Source of the DNA: Chionoecetes opilio
Lineage: Eukaryota > Arthropoda > Malacostraca > Decapoda > Majidae
Length of the DNA: 64,000 bases
Reading direction: 5' to 3'
NCBI GenBank assembly: GCA_016584305.1
Contig: JACEEZ010021686.1
Span: forward strand, 273,501 to 337,500
In this document: piece after piece, positions 48,109-61,362 of the stretch
Numbering within the stretch: position 1 is the stretch's first letter
Layout: each line of letters opens with the position of its first letter
Made by a program: the position numbers and the translations under genes
The notes under the pieces: model-generated
What the model was told of the DNA's origin: nothing
Seen by the model: the letters and a program-made list of their open reading frames with translations, nothing else
Database searches by the model: none

Positions 48109-48914
48109 CTAGCCGCAAAGCCGCCCTCCGGGCGGCCTTTTTGGCTAGCTCCTGTGGAGGGCTATTGGTGGGACTTCGGCCCACCACCTGTGTTTGGTGG
48201 GCCGAAGGCCCACCAAACACAGACTCTCCAGATAGCCCCTTCTAACTTTCCTGAAATCATGGATGTAGAAATGTATGTATTAACGCCAACCCATTCACAT
48301 CACCCCGAACCCATTCCATTACCCATCACCCCCCACCCATTCACTCACCCATAAGGGCTGGTGGGCCTTCGCCCACCACCTGTGTTTGGTGGGCCGAAGG
48401 CCCACCAAACACAGACTCTCCAGATAGCCCCTTCTAACTTTCCTGAAATCATGGATGTAGAAATGTATGTATTCCCCCCACCCATTCACTCACCCATTAC
48501 CCATCACCCCTCACCCATTCACTCACCCATTACCCATCACCACACACCCATTCACTCACCCATTACCCATCACCCCCCACCTATTCCCTCACCCATCACC
48601 CATCACCCCCCACCCATTCACTCACCCATCTACCCACACCCATTACCCATCACCCCACCCATTCACTCACCCATTACCCATAACCCTACATCAAGGTTTC
48701 CTCAATTCTCGCAACCCACATTTTTTTTCACAATTCTCGCTAATAGGCTGCTAAAAAAAATAAAAAAAGTGATCGGATCATCTCATAAGTGGGCTTAAAA
48801 ACTTCCCCTGGTCGAGCTGGCTCCAAAACGTGACATATGATGGGATTCCGCCACGGGGGGCGGCACCTATCGCGGACAGACAGACAGACACACTTTCGCT
48901 CATATTATTATAGA
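48109..48914 (-). mobile_element. Helitron-like element with minisatellite (copy 2)
   Basis: On the minus strand it starts A|TCTATAATAATATGAGCG (48,914) and ends with the hairpin CCGCCC-GGA-GGGCGG-type stem, TTTGCGG and CTAG|T (48,109). That gives 5' TC, 3' CTAG and insertion between A and T, the canonical Helitron arrangement. It carries the same minisatellite unit (about 48,280-48,680) and a tandem duplication of the hairpin-plus-module segment (48,188-48,275 and 48,370-48,470). No protein. Confidence 0.72.
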
Positions 48915-49019
48915 TTTTGTTGTTTGCAGTGAACGCCTGACATTTTGAAATACCAACGGAAAAAACTACCCTTAATGTAATTATTACTAATACTACAATT
49001 GTTACTAATAATACTATTA

Positions 49020-49235
49020 GTATTATTGTAATTACTACTACTACTTGTACTACTACTGGTACTACTACTACTACTGGTACTACTACTACTACTACTACTA
49101 CTACTCCTACTTTTACTACTACTACTCCTACTTTTAATACTACTGCTGCTACTTTTACTACTACTACTCCTACCTTTACTACTACTACTCCTACTTTTAC
49201 TACTACTACTACTACCACTACTACTACTACTACTG
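49020..49235. repeat. (ACT)n imperfect trinucleotide repeat
   Basis: About 215 bp of ACT with ACTGGT, CTCCT and TTTTACT interruptions recurring at about 27-bp spacing. Confidence 0.93.
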
Positions 49236-49299
49236 ATATTTTGAATAATGTATATGGTAACAGCGTATCATCTAGTCTTATCCTTTTATTATTTTTTTT

Positions 49300-49303
49300 T
49301 TCT

Positions 49304-49347
<44 letters not shown>

Positions 49348-49374
49348 CTCCTCTCTCTCTCTCTCCTCTCTCTC

Positions 49375-49446
<72 letters not shown>
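49300..49446. repeat. (CT)n microsatellite
   Basis: About 145 bp of CT, preceded by T-rich sequence and ended by a C-run. Confidence 0.95.
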
Positions 49447-49739
49447 CCCCCCCACCCCCCCGCGATTCAATTACGAAGATGAAAATACGTTGTTGCGATG
49501 GCCGTCTGGCTGCAAAAGTTTGATGCCAGATTTGTTCTATTATTTTCTAGTTTCCATACGAGCATACTTTTTCCATCCTAGGGGGAGGCAGGGAGGGTGA
49601 ATATTGGATCTTGGCTTCGTACGTTGATGATTAGTATTGTTGGACGCCTTAATTTCCTCCATTTTTTCCCTTCCTTGTCTTTATCTTTTCTCTTTTTTCC
49701 TTTTTCCTTACTTCATTTGTTTTATGCTTACGTGCCCGC

Positions 49740-49915
49740 AATGGTAGGTCGGTTGGTAGGGACGTGGGATCGCATGCAGCATCCCTGTGTTCGATCCCGT
49801 CCGATGCCGTTTGGGTTCATCTTGGCGTGGTGGAATTTGTATCGTCAAAAACATTGAACTTGGTACGTGCAAATTCTCTAATAGGATCATATTATCTTAT
49901 ATTCTCTTATGTTTT
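49740..49915 (+). repeat. tRNA-derived SINE (family 2), copy 1
   Basis: GGTTGGTAGGGACGTGGGAT (A box region) and TGTTCGATCCC (B box, 49,788-49,798) are followed by a body GGAATTTGTATCGTCAA and a TCTTAT-rich tail. It matches the copy at 54,917-55,096. Confidence 0.65.
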
Positions 49916-50040
49916 CGTCTTTTGTTTTTTTCATTCTTTGATTATTATAAATTATCATTGCTTCTTTTTTTAATTCTTTCCTCCTTTCTTATGTGCTTTT
50001 TTTCGTTCATGTATTCTTTCATATACACTTATACAGTATT

Positions 50041-50255
<215 letters not shown>

Positions 50256-50330
50256 CCCTCTCTCTTCACATCTTCATTCTCCTCATCATCATCAGTAAAC
50301 CATACATTACTGTCCTTCCTTCATGGCCAG

Positions 50331-50507
50331 ACGGTAGTACGGGAGATGAACCGGCTGGGCCTGATGGTGGACCTCTCCCATGTGTCCCAGGCCACCATGA
50401 GGCAAGCACTGGAGGTGTCCCGGGCGCCCGTCATCTTCAGCCACTCCTCCGTATACGCCATCTGCAGGAACCCGAGAAACGTGCCCGATGACATCCTGGA
50501 GCGGGTG
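50331..50507 (+). CDS. DPEP1: Membrane dipeptidase (DPEP1-like), exon B with zinc-ligand histidines
   Basis: Acceptor GGCCAG| at 50,330 and donor |GTGAGT at 50,508 bound 59 codons in phase 0. The exon reads [20 protein letters not shown], then [20 protein letters not shown] and [11 protein letters not shown]. It aligns without gaps to human renal dipeptidase, where RVVKELNRLG and APVIFSHSS are hallmark blocks. The two histidines in DLSHVS and FSHSS are 21 residues apart, as are the zinc ligands numbered H198 and H219 in the mature human enzyme. The NVPDD block is also conserved. The family is a homodimeric, GPI-anchored ectopeptidase in mammals; signal peptide and anchor lie outside these exons. 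Codons are GC-rich compared with the surrounding intron. No later exon was recognised downstream. Confidence 0.93.
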
Positions 50508-51189
50508 GTGAGTAGAGGAAAGAATGGAGAAATAAGAATATTATTTTTCTAAATACTAAGTTACCATGTACCCTATTTATATCCTATTTTTTCGTGTTTT
50601 GGTGTGGGCATCATGGGTGACTATTCCCAGTTGCTTGAGTTTTTATTCCCTCATTTAGCACCTCTAAGCCATAAAGTTGCTCTCATATAATCATAAATTA
50701 TCCATATTCATTCCACATATACTTTAAGCTGCATGTTAATTACACTTTTGGCATTCATGTTAACAATAACCATATTACTTGTATGTGTCTCCTACAGAAT
50801 ATTTAAGAACGTAATGATCAATTAGTTATATCGTATCATTATTGTCATTCAAGAGGGCTATGACTACAAGGAAGTCGTGGATCATATTGCCATATCATAC
50901 GTCTCATATAAGCAGCTAAAAATGTCTGTACAAAACACGGTGCCGGACGTAAAAATGCACTGGTGACTAAAACAAGAGTTGTTGCGATTGAGACCACGTG
51001 GTCTGGTATGCTTTGCTTTGGTGGTAGAAAGTGCCGTATCTCAGGCAGATAATTACTCAGGTAATGGTGGCTGTGCTGTAGATTATTTTGTCAAATGCAC
51101 ATTTTACAATTAACCTTTATCTCTGTTATCAAAAACATATGAGAAAATATTATCTACTTGTATTAATTAACCAAAATAGGAGCAGTAGA
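50508..51189 (+). other. Dipeptidase downstream intron, unassigned
   Basis: AT-rich sequence without recognisable repeats. The next exon, expected to begin near a NFYNNY-type block, is not visible. Confidence 0.5.
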
Positions 51190-51239
51190 GGTTTTATTAC
51201 ATTGCCTGCAGTAGTATTTTTATTCTAAGGTAAAGATGG

Positions 51240-51514
51240 AGGCATAGGCTATGCTGCGCGTGGCCTTCGGTGCTCATCTCCGTGGCATTAGCCCATGAGC
51301 CTGTGGTGGGTGAGGACCCGTTACCCCTGGACAGGGCTAGTGTGACATCCGGGTTACCACAGTTACCTTCCCCAGGTTTCTTTAGGTACCCATTTATCAA
51401 CCCGAAAGGGAAGAACAGCAGATTTTTCTGGTCCCCGACATGCTATAGCCCAGATTCGAACCAGGACCCGCATATTCGCAGCCAGGCTCGCTAGCCACTA
51501 CACCACGGAGGCGA
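51240..51514 (-). repeat. tRNA-derived SINE (family 3)
   Basis: On the minus strand the head is CCTCCGTGGTGTAGTGGCTA (A box) and GGTTCGAATCT (B box, 51,452-51,462), followed by a long unrelated body reaching about 51,240. It is a pol III-type SINE rather than a tRNA, because the region after the B box does not complete a cloverleaf. Confidence 0.62.
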
Positions 51515-51762
51515 GTAGACTACTTTTTGTCTAAGCTTAGATGAAAATAGCTCTGTGAAGCAACTTGACATCTACGCAAAACGCTCATATTGTGATACAT
51601 GTAAGATGGGTAAAAAGGGAGCGGTATGGTTTATAAGGCTTCTGTGATTGTCTTAATTAATATCGTGTTTTGCTTATTGTTGTCCTCCATTCCGCCGCCA
51701 CACGAGGCCAGAGTTCCAACAGGTAATATCTCGCCTCGTTAAGGGGGGCGTTTACCAATCTA

Positions 51763-52247
51763 CCGTAGATAACACCAAAGACGCCAGGACAAAGTTTTTT
51801 TCTTCTATTTACAGACGTCTGGTGGCGTTAATACTTACAGTACATTTCTACATCCATGATTTCAGGAAAGTTAGAAGGGGCTATATGGAGAGTCTGTGTC
51901 ATTTTGTGTCTTCATCTGTCATATTATATGGCTATAAATGAACAAAGTACAACAATATCGCCAGAGTGGCGACCAACAATAAGGTCGCCAATTAGTGTTT
52001 ATGTTCTGAGTGTCCTCCCGCCGTCTTCGTTGCGCGAAAAAAAAACGAGTAGGGAAATTTGAAAACAATTTATACTTGCAGATACAATGCATTAAACAAC
52101 ACTGAAACAGTGTAGATTATACCGTCATGATATAAACTACTGTGTATTATCTTCAGTGGCACATACAAATCAGTAGTGATGCTATGATTCGTAATATTTG
52201 GCGGCTGGCGACATTATTGCAGCTGGCGACTAAAGTGCTATCTACGG
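51763..52247. mobile_element. TA-flanked MITE (family T, copy 4)
   Basis: CCGTAGATAACACCAAAG and its mirrored right end GCTATCTACGG, bounded by TA. Length 485 bp. It contains the CATCCATGATTTCAGG module and the GATGCTATGATTCGTAATAT block in the same order as copies 1 and 2. Confidence 0.75.
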
Positions 52248-52453
52248 TAGTGTAAAAAAATCCGTTTTTTCAATATATCATTTCTAGAAAGAACTGTACC
52301 CTCAGGGATTGCTATGGTAAAAAATAAAAATTAAAAATCATATTTGTATATCTATGAGGTTTAATCGTAAAAATGCTCAATCACATTATAGCAGAGTGGT
52401 TACTTTACAATACGCAATGTAAAAAAATTGTTATACGACCATATATAACTAAG

Positions 52454-52456
<3 letters not shown>

Positions 52457-52522
<66 letters not shown>

Positions 52523-52568
52523 TAGGGTGGGCGAGGCGACGCGCCCCCCGGCGTATGCCCCCAATGAT

Positions 52569-52635
<67 letters not shown>
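52457..52635. repeat. (TA)n arrays with an isolated RTE tail
   Basis: TA tracts at 52,457-52,519 and 52,571-52,635 bracket 52,520-52,570, a + strand copy of the RTE 3' end (CGTAGGGTGGGCGAGGCGAC to CCCAATGATTGA). The minus-strand tail of the next RTE copy begins directly after the second TA tract, giving a perfect inverted pair. Confidence 0.9.
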
Positions 52636-52636
<1 letters not shown>

Positions 52637-54510
52637 CAATCATTGGGGGCATACGCCGGGGGGCGCGTCGCCTCGCCCACCCTACGACGCCACTCCCGGG
52701 GGTCACCACGCGCGAGCTCCCATGCAGGCTCCTTTCCCATACCAAGCAGCTCTCGACAAGAAACATCAACTTGCCCCAGCCACGAGCCTTGTGGGCGCCC
52801 CCTTGGCCTCCTCCACGCCGGATTGTCTTACAGATACAACCCGATGGGAAGGATCGGTTTCAGGGTAGCGTGCCACATGCCCATATAGCCGAAGTTGACG
52901 CTGACGGACTATGTAGGTAATAGGCCTCGATTCAGTCTCACGGTGCAATCGCTGATTTGACACGTGATCATCCCAGCGATACCCCATGATTCTGCGAAGA
53001 CACTTATTACCAAAAGCATTGATTCGTCTCTTTAAGTCACTATTTAGTGTCCATGTCTCACAACCATAGAGTAAGACAGGGAGTACAAGCGACTTGAAGA
53101 TCCGGATCTTTGTCCTGCACAGGTACCGACAACGCCAAATACTCCCGCTGAGCGAGTCCATAACACCGTGGGCTATGCCAATCCGCCGTAAGACTTCTTG
53201 ACGTGACCCGCCGTCATTATAGACTGCGCTACCAAGGTATGTAAAACTTTCCAAGATCTCAATGTCCTCGCCACACGCATGAACAGACTGTACTGCTTCA
53301 TCTAGTAAGTCTCCAAACACCTGGACCTTGGTCTTGAGCCAGGAGACCTCAAGTCCCAAAGGCTTTGCCTCCTCGTGCAGCGCCTAGAGAGCCATCACCA
53401 GGACCTCCAGCGACTCAGCAAAGATTACTGCATCATCGGCAAAAACAAGATCAGTGATCTTGGTGTTGCCGACGGATGCTCCACAATCACTTTGATCTAC
53501 AACCTTTTCCAATACCCAGTCCATACAAGCGTTGAAAAGTGATGGGGCAAGGACGCACCCTTGCCTCACTCCTGTATTCACAGGAAAGAAGCTGGATACA
53601 CCTGCCCCACACTTCACAGCACTCTCAGTCCCAGAATACAGACCAGTTATCAAACCAATAGTCCTTGCAGGAATCCCTCGAAGTCGCAGAAGATCCCAGA
53701 GTGACTCACGATGCACTGAGTCAAACGCCTTCTTGAGATCAACATAGGCTGCAAGCATCCCCTGTCGAAACTCAACGTCGGCGTTCCATCAGGACACGAA
53801 GCGCTAGGATACGGTCCGTTGTTGACTTACCAGGCGTGAACCTAGACTGCTGAGGTCCCTGATGCTTCAGCAGATGACTGCAAATTCGTGTCAGCAATAG
53901 ATGGGCAAGCACCTTGTCTGGTACGCTGAGCAGTGTAATACCGTGGTAATTGTTGCAGTCCTGACGGTCCCCTTTCCCTTTCCAGATAGGGACGACCAGC
54001 CCCCTTTTTCAGTCAGGAGGAATGGTACCTGATTGCCACACGGCAGTCAGGACAGCATGCAACCCGCGGATCATGGCCTCACCCCCAGCTTTGAGGAGCT
54101 CCGCACTGATATTATAAACACCAGCTGCCTTTCCACCCCTCAACTTTGCTACAGCCTCTCTGACTTCGTCAAGAGAGGGTGCGGTTTCGTCAATGGGAGG
54201 ATCGGCATCCACTGCCTGTAACCCAGTGGTGTGAAGCTGCTCAGTTGGAGGGTCCACCGTGAACAACTGCCCAAAGTACTCAGCCCAACGAGCCATCTGC
54301 TCATCCATGTCCGACACGAGGCGCCCATCTGCTTTTCGAATAGCACTCGCCCGAGAAGGAGACTTGGAACGGAGCTTCTTCAGGGCTCGGTAGGCGGGTC
54401 GGAGATCATTAGCGTTCAAATGACCCTCGACATCCTCAGCGAGACTTCTGACATACCTCTCCTTGTCTCTCCCCAGGAGGGTTCTAGTCCGGCGTGACAG
54501 AGCCCTGTGC

Positions 54511-54511
<1 letters not shown>
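52636..54511 (-). pseudogene. RTE-type LINE, reverse transcriptase and C-terminal region
   Basis: From 54,511 down: SRRTRTLLGRDKERYVRSLA linker, RT fingers (VAKLRGGKAAGVYNISAELL), GDRQDCNNYHGITLL, the palm LAAYVDLKKAFDSVHRESLW, VRQGCVLAPSLFNACMDWVL, the catalytic FADDAVIFAES (about 53,424-53,447), then thumb and tail (FTYLGSAVYNDGGS, YGCETWTLNSDLKRRI, GDPREWRRR at the 3' end). A stop near 54,009 and shifts near 53,760, 53,385 and 52,800 inactivate it. The 5' end falls in a TA array (54,511-54,605). The APE endonuclease is missing. Confidence 0.88.
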
Positions 54512-54604
<93 letters not shown>

Positions 54605-54605
54605 T

Positions 54606-54880
54606 CGAAAGGCGTAAAAATAGAAAAAAGGAAAATGAAGTGTTTATACCTATATCTCCTTCAAACTTGATCAACATTAAGTTTATGTGACCTACTTTCT
54701 TGTGTAAAAATCTCAATCTCAAAGCTGCAATATGAAAAAAAATCATAGAAACACCCTCCCTTAAGTTTACCTGTGTGTCCTGCTACGGTGGGTCAGTAGG
54801 GGAGGGGGGTGGGTATTACGGGTGAATCCAGTGACACAGCGACGTTCCAAGAGAGTGAGGAACGGAAGGGTTAAAGAAGT

Positions 54881-54916
<36 letters not shown>
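54606..54916. other. Unassigned spacer with short CT tract
   Basis: No gene. CT repeat at 54,882-54,916 immediately before a SINE. Confidence 0.6.
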
Positions 54917-55282
<366 letters not shown>

Positions 55283-55451
55283 TCACCTACACATCACAAC
55301 ACGCGCACATATCTTTATGAAAAGTTTGTTTTCCATTTTTTCGCTCAAAAGGTCTCCTTTTCATACAAATAAAAAAAAAGGAACACAAAACACTGGCGGC
55401 CTTCAAGAACAATGGTGGCTGTCACATAAAGATATGCAGGTTATCTTCATC

Positions 55452-58400
55452 AATTGGGGGCATACGCCGTGGGGCGTGTCGCTTTGCCTATCTATACGAC
55501 GCCACTCTTGAGGGTCACCATGCAGGCTCCCTTCTCATACCAAACAACTCTCGGCAGAAACACCAACTTGCCCCAGCCACGAGCCTTGTGGGCGCCCCCT
55601 TGGCCTCTACGCCGTATTGTCCCTTACAGATACAACTCGGTGGGAAGGATCGGTTTCAGGATAACGTGCCACATGCCCATATTATGGGTCATATAACAAG
55701 AGTTGGCGTATGCAGGTAATAGGCCTTGATTGAATTTCACGGTGCAATCGCTGATTTGACACGTAGTCATCCCAGCGATACTCCATGATTCTGCGAAGAC
55801 ACCTATTACCAAATTCATCGATTCGCCTCTGCAAGTCGCTATTTAGTGTCCATATATCGCATCCATAGAATAAGATAGGGATTACAAGCGACTTGAAGTT
55901 CCGGATTTTTACCCTTCTGCATAGATAGCGACAACTACAAATACTACGTAGTGTTGAGCAAGTCCATAACACCGTGGGCTAGACCAATCCACCGTAAGAC
56001 TTCTTAACGTGACCCGCCGTCATTCTGGACTGGGCTACCTCGGTATGTGAAATGTTCAAAGATATCAATGTAATGACCACACGCATCAACACTGTACTGT
56101 TTCAACTGGTAAGCCTCCAAACACCGGGTTTTGGGCCATGAGACCTTAAGTTCCAAAGGCTTTGCCTCCTCGTGCAGCAACTTGAGAGCACCAGAACCTC
56201 CAGCGATTCACTTTCTGCATCATCGGCAAAAACAAGATCAGTGATCATCGTATTGCCGAGCAATGCTCCACAATCACTGTTCCACAACTCTGCCCAATAC
56301 TCAGTCCATAGAAGTGTTTAAAAGTTAAAAAGGAGGCGCACCCTTGCCTCATTCCTGTATTTATAGGGAAAAAATGGATACCCCTTCCCCACACTTCACA
56401 GCACTCTCAGTCCCAGAGTACAGGCTAGTCAGCAGACCAACAGTCCTTGCAGAAATCCCGCGAAGCTGCAGAAGATCCTTGATTGCCTTACGATGCACTG
56501 AGTCAAACGCCTTCTTGAGATCAACATAGGCTGCAAGCATTCCCTGTCGAAACTCACGTCGGCATTCCACTAGAACACAAAGCGCTATAGCATAACAATT
56601 TATGAAGTCCGTTTGGGCGTTGGCTGGGGTGGGGAATTCCCTGCCCAACGCACTGCCACGTCAGTCACAACATATAATCTCTCTTTCGTATATCAGTTGT
56701 TTACCACTTCTGAATGAATTTCAAATATTCTATATATTTCATTTTCTAATAAGGCTACGCAGTGATATCAATGTTAAGTTTTTTTAGGAAAATAATGATT
56801 ATTTTATTTAAATACCACAACATTTGACATTGTAGCTTTACAATGTAGCCATTTAGACACCAAGAGGTCACTTCCACGCAGGCCGCCACCCAAGATGGAA
56901 GCTATGCCTACACGCTCGCGTGTTCTTCATAGTCGGGAGAAGGAACACACACCTACAGGAGTGAAAGATTGCCCCCATCAGCTCACGCCGAGAGGAGATC
57001 AGGCTGAGGTGAGGGTTATCTTTTTCGCTAATGGATTAATCCGATACTTGGCCAAGTAGATTTTGCAGGGCAGCGGGCAGGGAATTCCCCGAATCAGCCA
57101 ACACCCAAATGGACTTCATAAATTTGTGTTACTATAGTATACATAGTCATTTTTTTTAACTCACCAGTCGTGAACCCAGACTACTCAGGTCTATGATGCT
57201 TCAGCAGATGACTGCGGATCCGTGTCAGTAATAGATCGGCAAGCACCTTGGCTGGCACGCTGAGCAGTGTAATACCGCGGTAATTGTTGTATAATTATTG
57301 ATGGTACTTTTTCCCTTTCCAAATAGGAACGATCAGCCCCTTTTTCCAGTCAGGAGGAATGATACCTGATTGCCACATAGTAGTCAAGACAGCATGCAAC
57401 CGGCGGATCATGGCCTCACCCCCAGCTTTGAGCAGCTCCGCACTGATATTACAAACACCAGCTGCCCTTCCACCCCTTAACTTTGCTACAGCCTCTCTGA
57501 CTTCGTCAGAGAAGGTGCAGTTTCGTTAATGGGAGGATCGCCATCCACTGCCCGTAACCCAGTGGTGTGAAGCTACCCACTTGGTGGGTCTACCGTGAAC
57601 AACTGCCCAAAGTACTCAACGAGCCCAACGAGCCATCTGCCCATCAATGTCCGACACGAGGCGTCAATATGCTGCTCGGATAGCACACACCCGAGATGAA
57701 AACTTGGTGCGGAGCTTCTTCAAGGCTCGGTAGCCAGATCGGAGGTCATTAGCGTTCAAATGGCCATCGGCATCCTCAGCAAGACTCCGAAAATGCCTAT
57801 ACTTGTCTCTGGTCAGGAGAGTTCTAGTCTTTCATGACAGAGCCCTGTACTGGTCCTGATTCCCAGCAAGCCTGGCAGCGTGACTCTCCTCGATATTTCC
57901 CAGCGTCTCCATCGAGATAAAACCACGCCTTGACCTCGGAAGCTCCCCAATGCACTCCTTGGCAGCCAGGAGAGTTTCACGTGTGAAGGTATCCCCCAGT
58001 TCTACAGGGTCCCCGAGGGCGCCGAGCACATTGAACCGATTTGAGACTGCCACTGCATACATACCCATGCACATGTCAAATCTTTCAGCTCCTCAAGATG
58101 AAACACAGGATTGTTATCTCGTGAAACTATTCTGGACTTATAATATATATATATATATTATATATATAATATATATTAAAATATATATATATATTATATA
58201 TAATATATATATATATAATATATATATATGTATATGTATGAAGTTTTAGTGTAGCAACAACAGGTTTGTGATCAGTTGCAAATAACTCGGATCCCCTGTA
58301 AACCATGCAGTTCTGGAGGATCCTTCAACGAATAATAATAAGGATGTGGTCGATCTCCTTAGCTACTCCTCCAGCATTACTATACCATGTCCAGCGTTGT

Positions 58401-58880
58401 CATTTTGGTCTGATACTAAGAACCTGGAATTTGCAACCTTCTGGACCAAGCGAAATTTAGAAGGAGAGAGCTGTTAATGTTCCTGGTACCATAACAATGG
58501 GGACCAACACATAACTCATATCCTGCTCTTACAGTGCCAGTAGTAGCATTGAAGTCACTCAAGACAATGAGTGTGTTCCAAGGAGGACACTGGTTTAATT
58601 CAGAGCCGAATTTGGCGTAGAACATCCCCTTCTCTTCAGTTTCGCACATCTTGGTAGGAGCGCACACTGCAACAAGAGACAAAACCCAAAGTGTGTTTCA
58701 TCCTCACCCGCATCATACGCTCATCAAACGGAGTATTATCTCAATAGCATACAGTTGCAGTTTGCTGGACTGGAGATGCCTATAGCTACTCCCCGGAGAT
58801 GGGTACCATTGTTCATGCTGGACTAGTAGTAGGTGTAATCGCCACTGCTAGTCTGGCCACTGCCAGGACTCTTCGTTTCA
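55452..58880 (-). pseudogene. RTE-type LINE, long decayed copy, interrupted
   Basis: From 58,880 (5'-truncated within the endonuclease) to the CAATTGATGA tail at 55,452. Recognisable pieces: endonuclease NTLIVLSDFNATTGTVRAGY (about 58,560), linker, RT fingers (57,400-57,560), palm AAYVDLKKAFDSVHRKAIKD (about 56,520), FADD-region ITDLVFADDAESESL (about 56,230) and tail CDIWTLNSDLQRRIDEF. Many stops and shifts. A 547-bp TA-flanked MITE (56,588) and a TA expansion (58,140-58,240) interrupt it. It is the most diverged RTE copy here, hence probably the oldest. Confidence 0.87.
56588..57134. mobile_element. TA-flanked MITE inside the RTE copy
   Basis: The ends TAGCATAACAATTTATGAAG and, mirrored, TAGTAACACAAATTTATGAA share about 60 bp of TIR, including GTTGGCTG and GGGGAATTCCCTGCCC. 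TA on both sides (56,586-56,587 and 57,135-57,136) is the target duplication. The uninterrupted RTE at 42,730 shows the empty site reading GCGCTAGGGATAC. No ORF. Confidence 0.78.
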
Positions 58881-59448
58881 GTGTCAGGACCGAGGTGGTT
58901 ATCAATTAATATTACCAAACCTAAGAAATGTGGGGGAAGAAAAATCAAGGAGTATGATTACCCCGAATATATTTACACAACAAATTAAACAATAAATGGT
59001 TAGCCGCCAAATAAGTCACCAATCAACGACTGCAATGATGCAGGGGTAATGTCACTCTAAGAACTCCCTGGAACGCAGCTTGAAGAGAGGTGAATTGCAG
59101 CAGCAATCGTCAGCACCGTAGAATAACTTCATACAGCGGGGAGCGTTGAATAGTCCAGCGGATATGTGCACAATATATACCAAATCCTGCATTTTTTAGT
59201 AATAACAACCGTACTTGGAACAAAGTTAGAACATGCATATGCAATCAATTTTGGATATGGAGCTACTGAAAATAATCTTCAGTGTAGGTATGGCAGCTAT
59301 TTAAAAATTGGTCGCCTCACGGACGCTACTCAAATTACGCGGGTGACTTTGCCTCCTCCCCCTATGACGTCACAGCTCATCTCAACGTCACAGCTCATCT
59401 CAGCGCTCTGATTGGTCAAGCCGGTCCTGAGAGACATGAGCCACGCGA
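58881..59448. other. Mostly unassigned; contains an inverted copy of a 62 kb repeat
   Basis: 59,155-59,300 (minus strand GTTATTACTAAAAAATGCAG, then GCACATATCCGCTGGACTA) is a diverged copy of 62,130-62,240 in inverted orientation. The rest shows no gene. Confidence 0.6.
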
Positions 59449-59508
59449 GAATGCGTGTGTGTGTGTTTGACAGAGAGAATGCTTGTGTGTGTTTGAGAGA
59501 GAATGCAC

Positions 59509-59551
<43 letters not shown>

Positions 59552-61331
59552 AGAGAGAATGCGGTGTGTGTGTGTGTGTTTGAGTGTGTGTGTGTGTGTG
59601 TGTGTTGAGAGAGAATGCGTGTGTGTGTGTGTTGAGAGAGAGAATGCTGTTGTGTGTGTTTGAGAGAGAAAATGCGTGGTGTGTGTGTTGTTGAGAGAGA
59701 ATGCGTGTGTGTGTGTGTTTGAGAGAGAATGCTGTGTGTGTGTTTGAGAGAGAATGCGTGTGTTTTTGGAGAGAGATGCGTGTGTGTGTGTTTGAGAGAG
59801 AGAATGCGTGTGTGTGTTTTTTGAGAGAGAAAATGCATATGTGTGTTTTTGAGAGAAATGCGTGTGTGTGTGTTTGAGAGAGAGAATGCGTGTGGTGTGT
59901 TTGAGAGAGAATGCGTGTGTGTGTGTTTGAGAGAGAATGCGTGTGTGTGTGTTGAGAGAGAATGCGCGCGTGTGTGTGTGGGTTTGAGAGAGAAAATGCT
60001 GTGTGTGTTGGTGTGTGTGTTTGAGAGAGAATGCGTGTGTGTGTTTGAGAGAGAGAATGCGTGTGTGTGTGTGTGTGTGTTTTGAGAGAGAATGCGTGTG
60101 TGTGTGTGTGTGTGTGTTTGAGAGAGAAATGCGTGTGTGTGTGTGTGTGTGTTTGAGAGAGAATGCGTGTGTGTGTGGTTTTGAGAGAGAGCATGCGGGG
60201 TGTGTGTGTTTTTGAGAGAGAGAATGCGTGTGTGTTGTGTGTTTGAGAGAGAAAATGCGTGTGTGTGTGTTTGAGAGAGAGCATGCGTGTGTGGTGTGTT
60301 TGAGAGAGAATGCGTGTGTGTGTGTGTTTGAGAGAAAATAATGCGTGTGTGTGTGTGTTTGAGAGAGAGCATGCGATGTGGGGTGTGTTTGAGAGAGAAT
60401 GCGTGTGTGTGTGTGTTTGAGAGAGATAATGCGTGTGTGTGTGTGTTTGAGAGAAAATGCGTGTGTGTGTGTTTGAGAGGAAATGCGTGTGTGTGTGTTT
60501 GAGAGAGAGAATGCTTGTGTGTGTGTGTGTGTTTGAGAGAGAATGCGTGTGTGTGTGTGTTTGAGAGAAAATGCGGTGTGTGTGTGTGTGTTAGAGAGAG
60601 ATTAATGTGTGTGTGTGTGTGTTTGAGAGAAAGAATGCGTGTGTGTGTGTTTGAGAGAATGCGTGTGTGTGTGTTTGAGAGAAAATGCGTGGGGTGTGTG
60701 TGTGTGTGTGTGTTTGAGAGAAAATGCGTGTGTGTGTGTTTGAGAGAAAATGCGTGTGTGTGTGTGTTTGAGAGAGAGAATGCGTGTGTGTGTGTGTGTG
60801 TGTTTTGATAGAGAATGCGTGTGTGTGTGTGTGTTTGAGAGAGAATGCGTGTGTGTGTTTGAGAGAGAATATGCGTGTGTGTGTGTTTGAGAGAGAGAAT
60901 GCGTGTGTGTGTGTTTGAGAGAGAATATGCTTTGTGTGTGTGTGTGTGAGTGAGTGTTTGAGAGAGAGAATGCGTGTGTGTGTGTTTGAGAGAGAATATG
61001 CGTGTGTGTGTGTGTGTGTTTGAGGAGAGAATGCGTGTGTGTGTGTGTGTTTGAGAGAATGCGTGTGTGTGTGTTTGAGAGAATGCGTGTGTGTGTGTGT
61101 TTGAGAGAATGTGTGTGTGTGTGTTTGAGAGAATGCGTGTGTGTGTGTTTGAGAGAGAATGCGTGTGTGTGTGTGTGTGTGTGGTGGAGTGTTTGAGAGA
61201 ATGCGTGTGTGTGTTTGAGAGAGAATGCGTGTGTGAGTGTTTGAGAGAGAGAATGCGTGTGTGTGTGTTTGAGAGAGAATTCGTATGTGTGTTTGAGAGA
61301 GAATGCGTGTGTGTGTGTGTTTGAGAGAGAA

Positions 61332-61362
<31 letters not shown>

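Noticed and set aside
50331..50507. Bacterial contamination as source of the dipeptidase sequence
   Set aside because: Canonical splice acceptor and donor, phase-0 exon, and animal DPEP-specific blocks, in a contiguous repeat-rich eukaryotic context.
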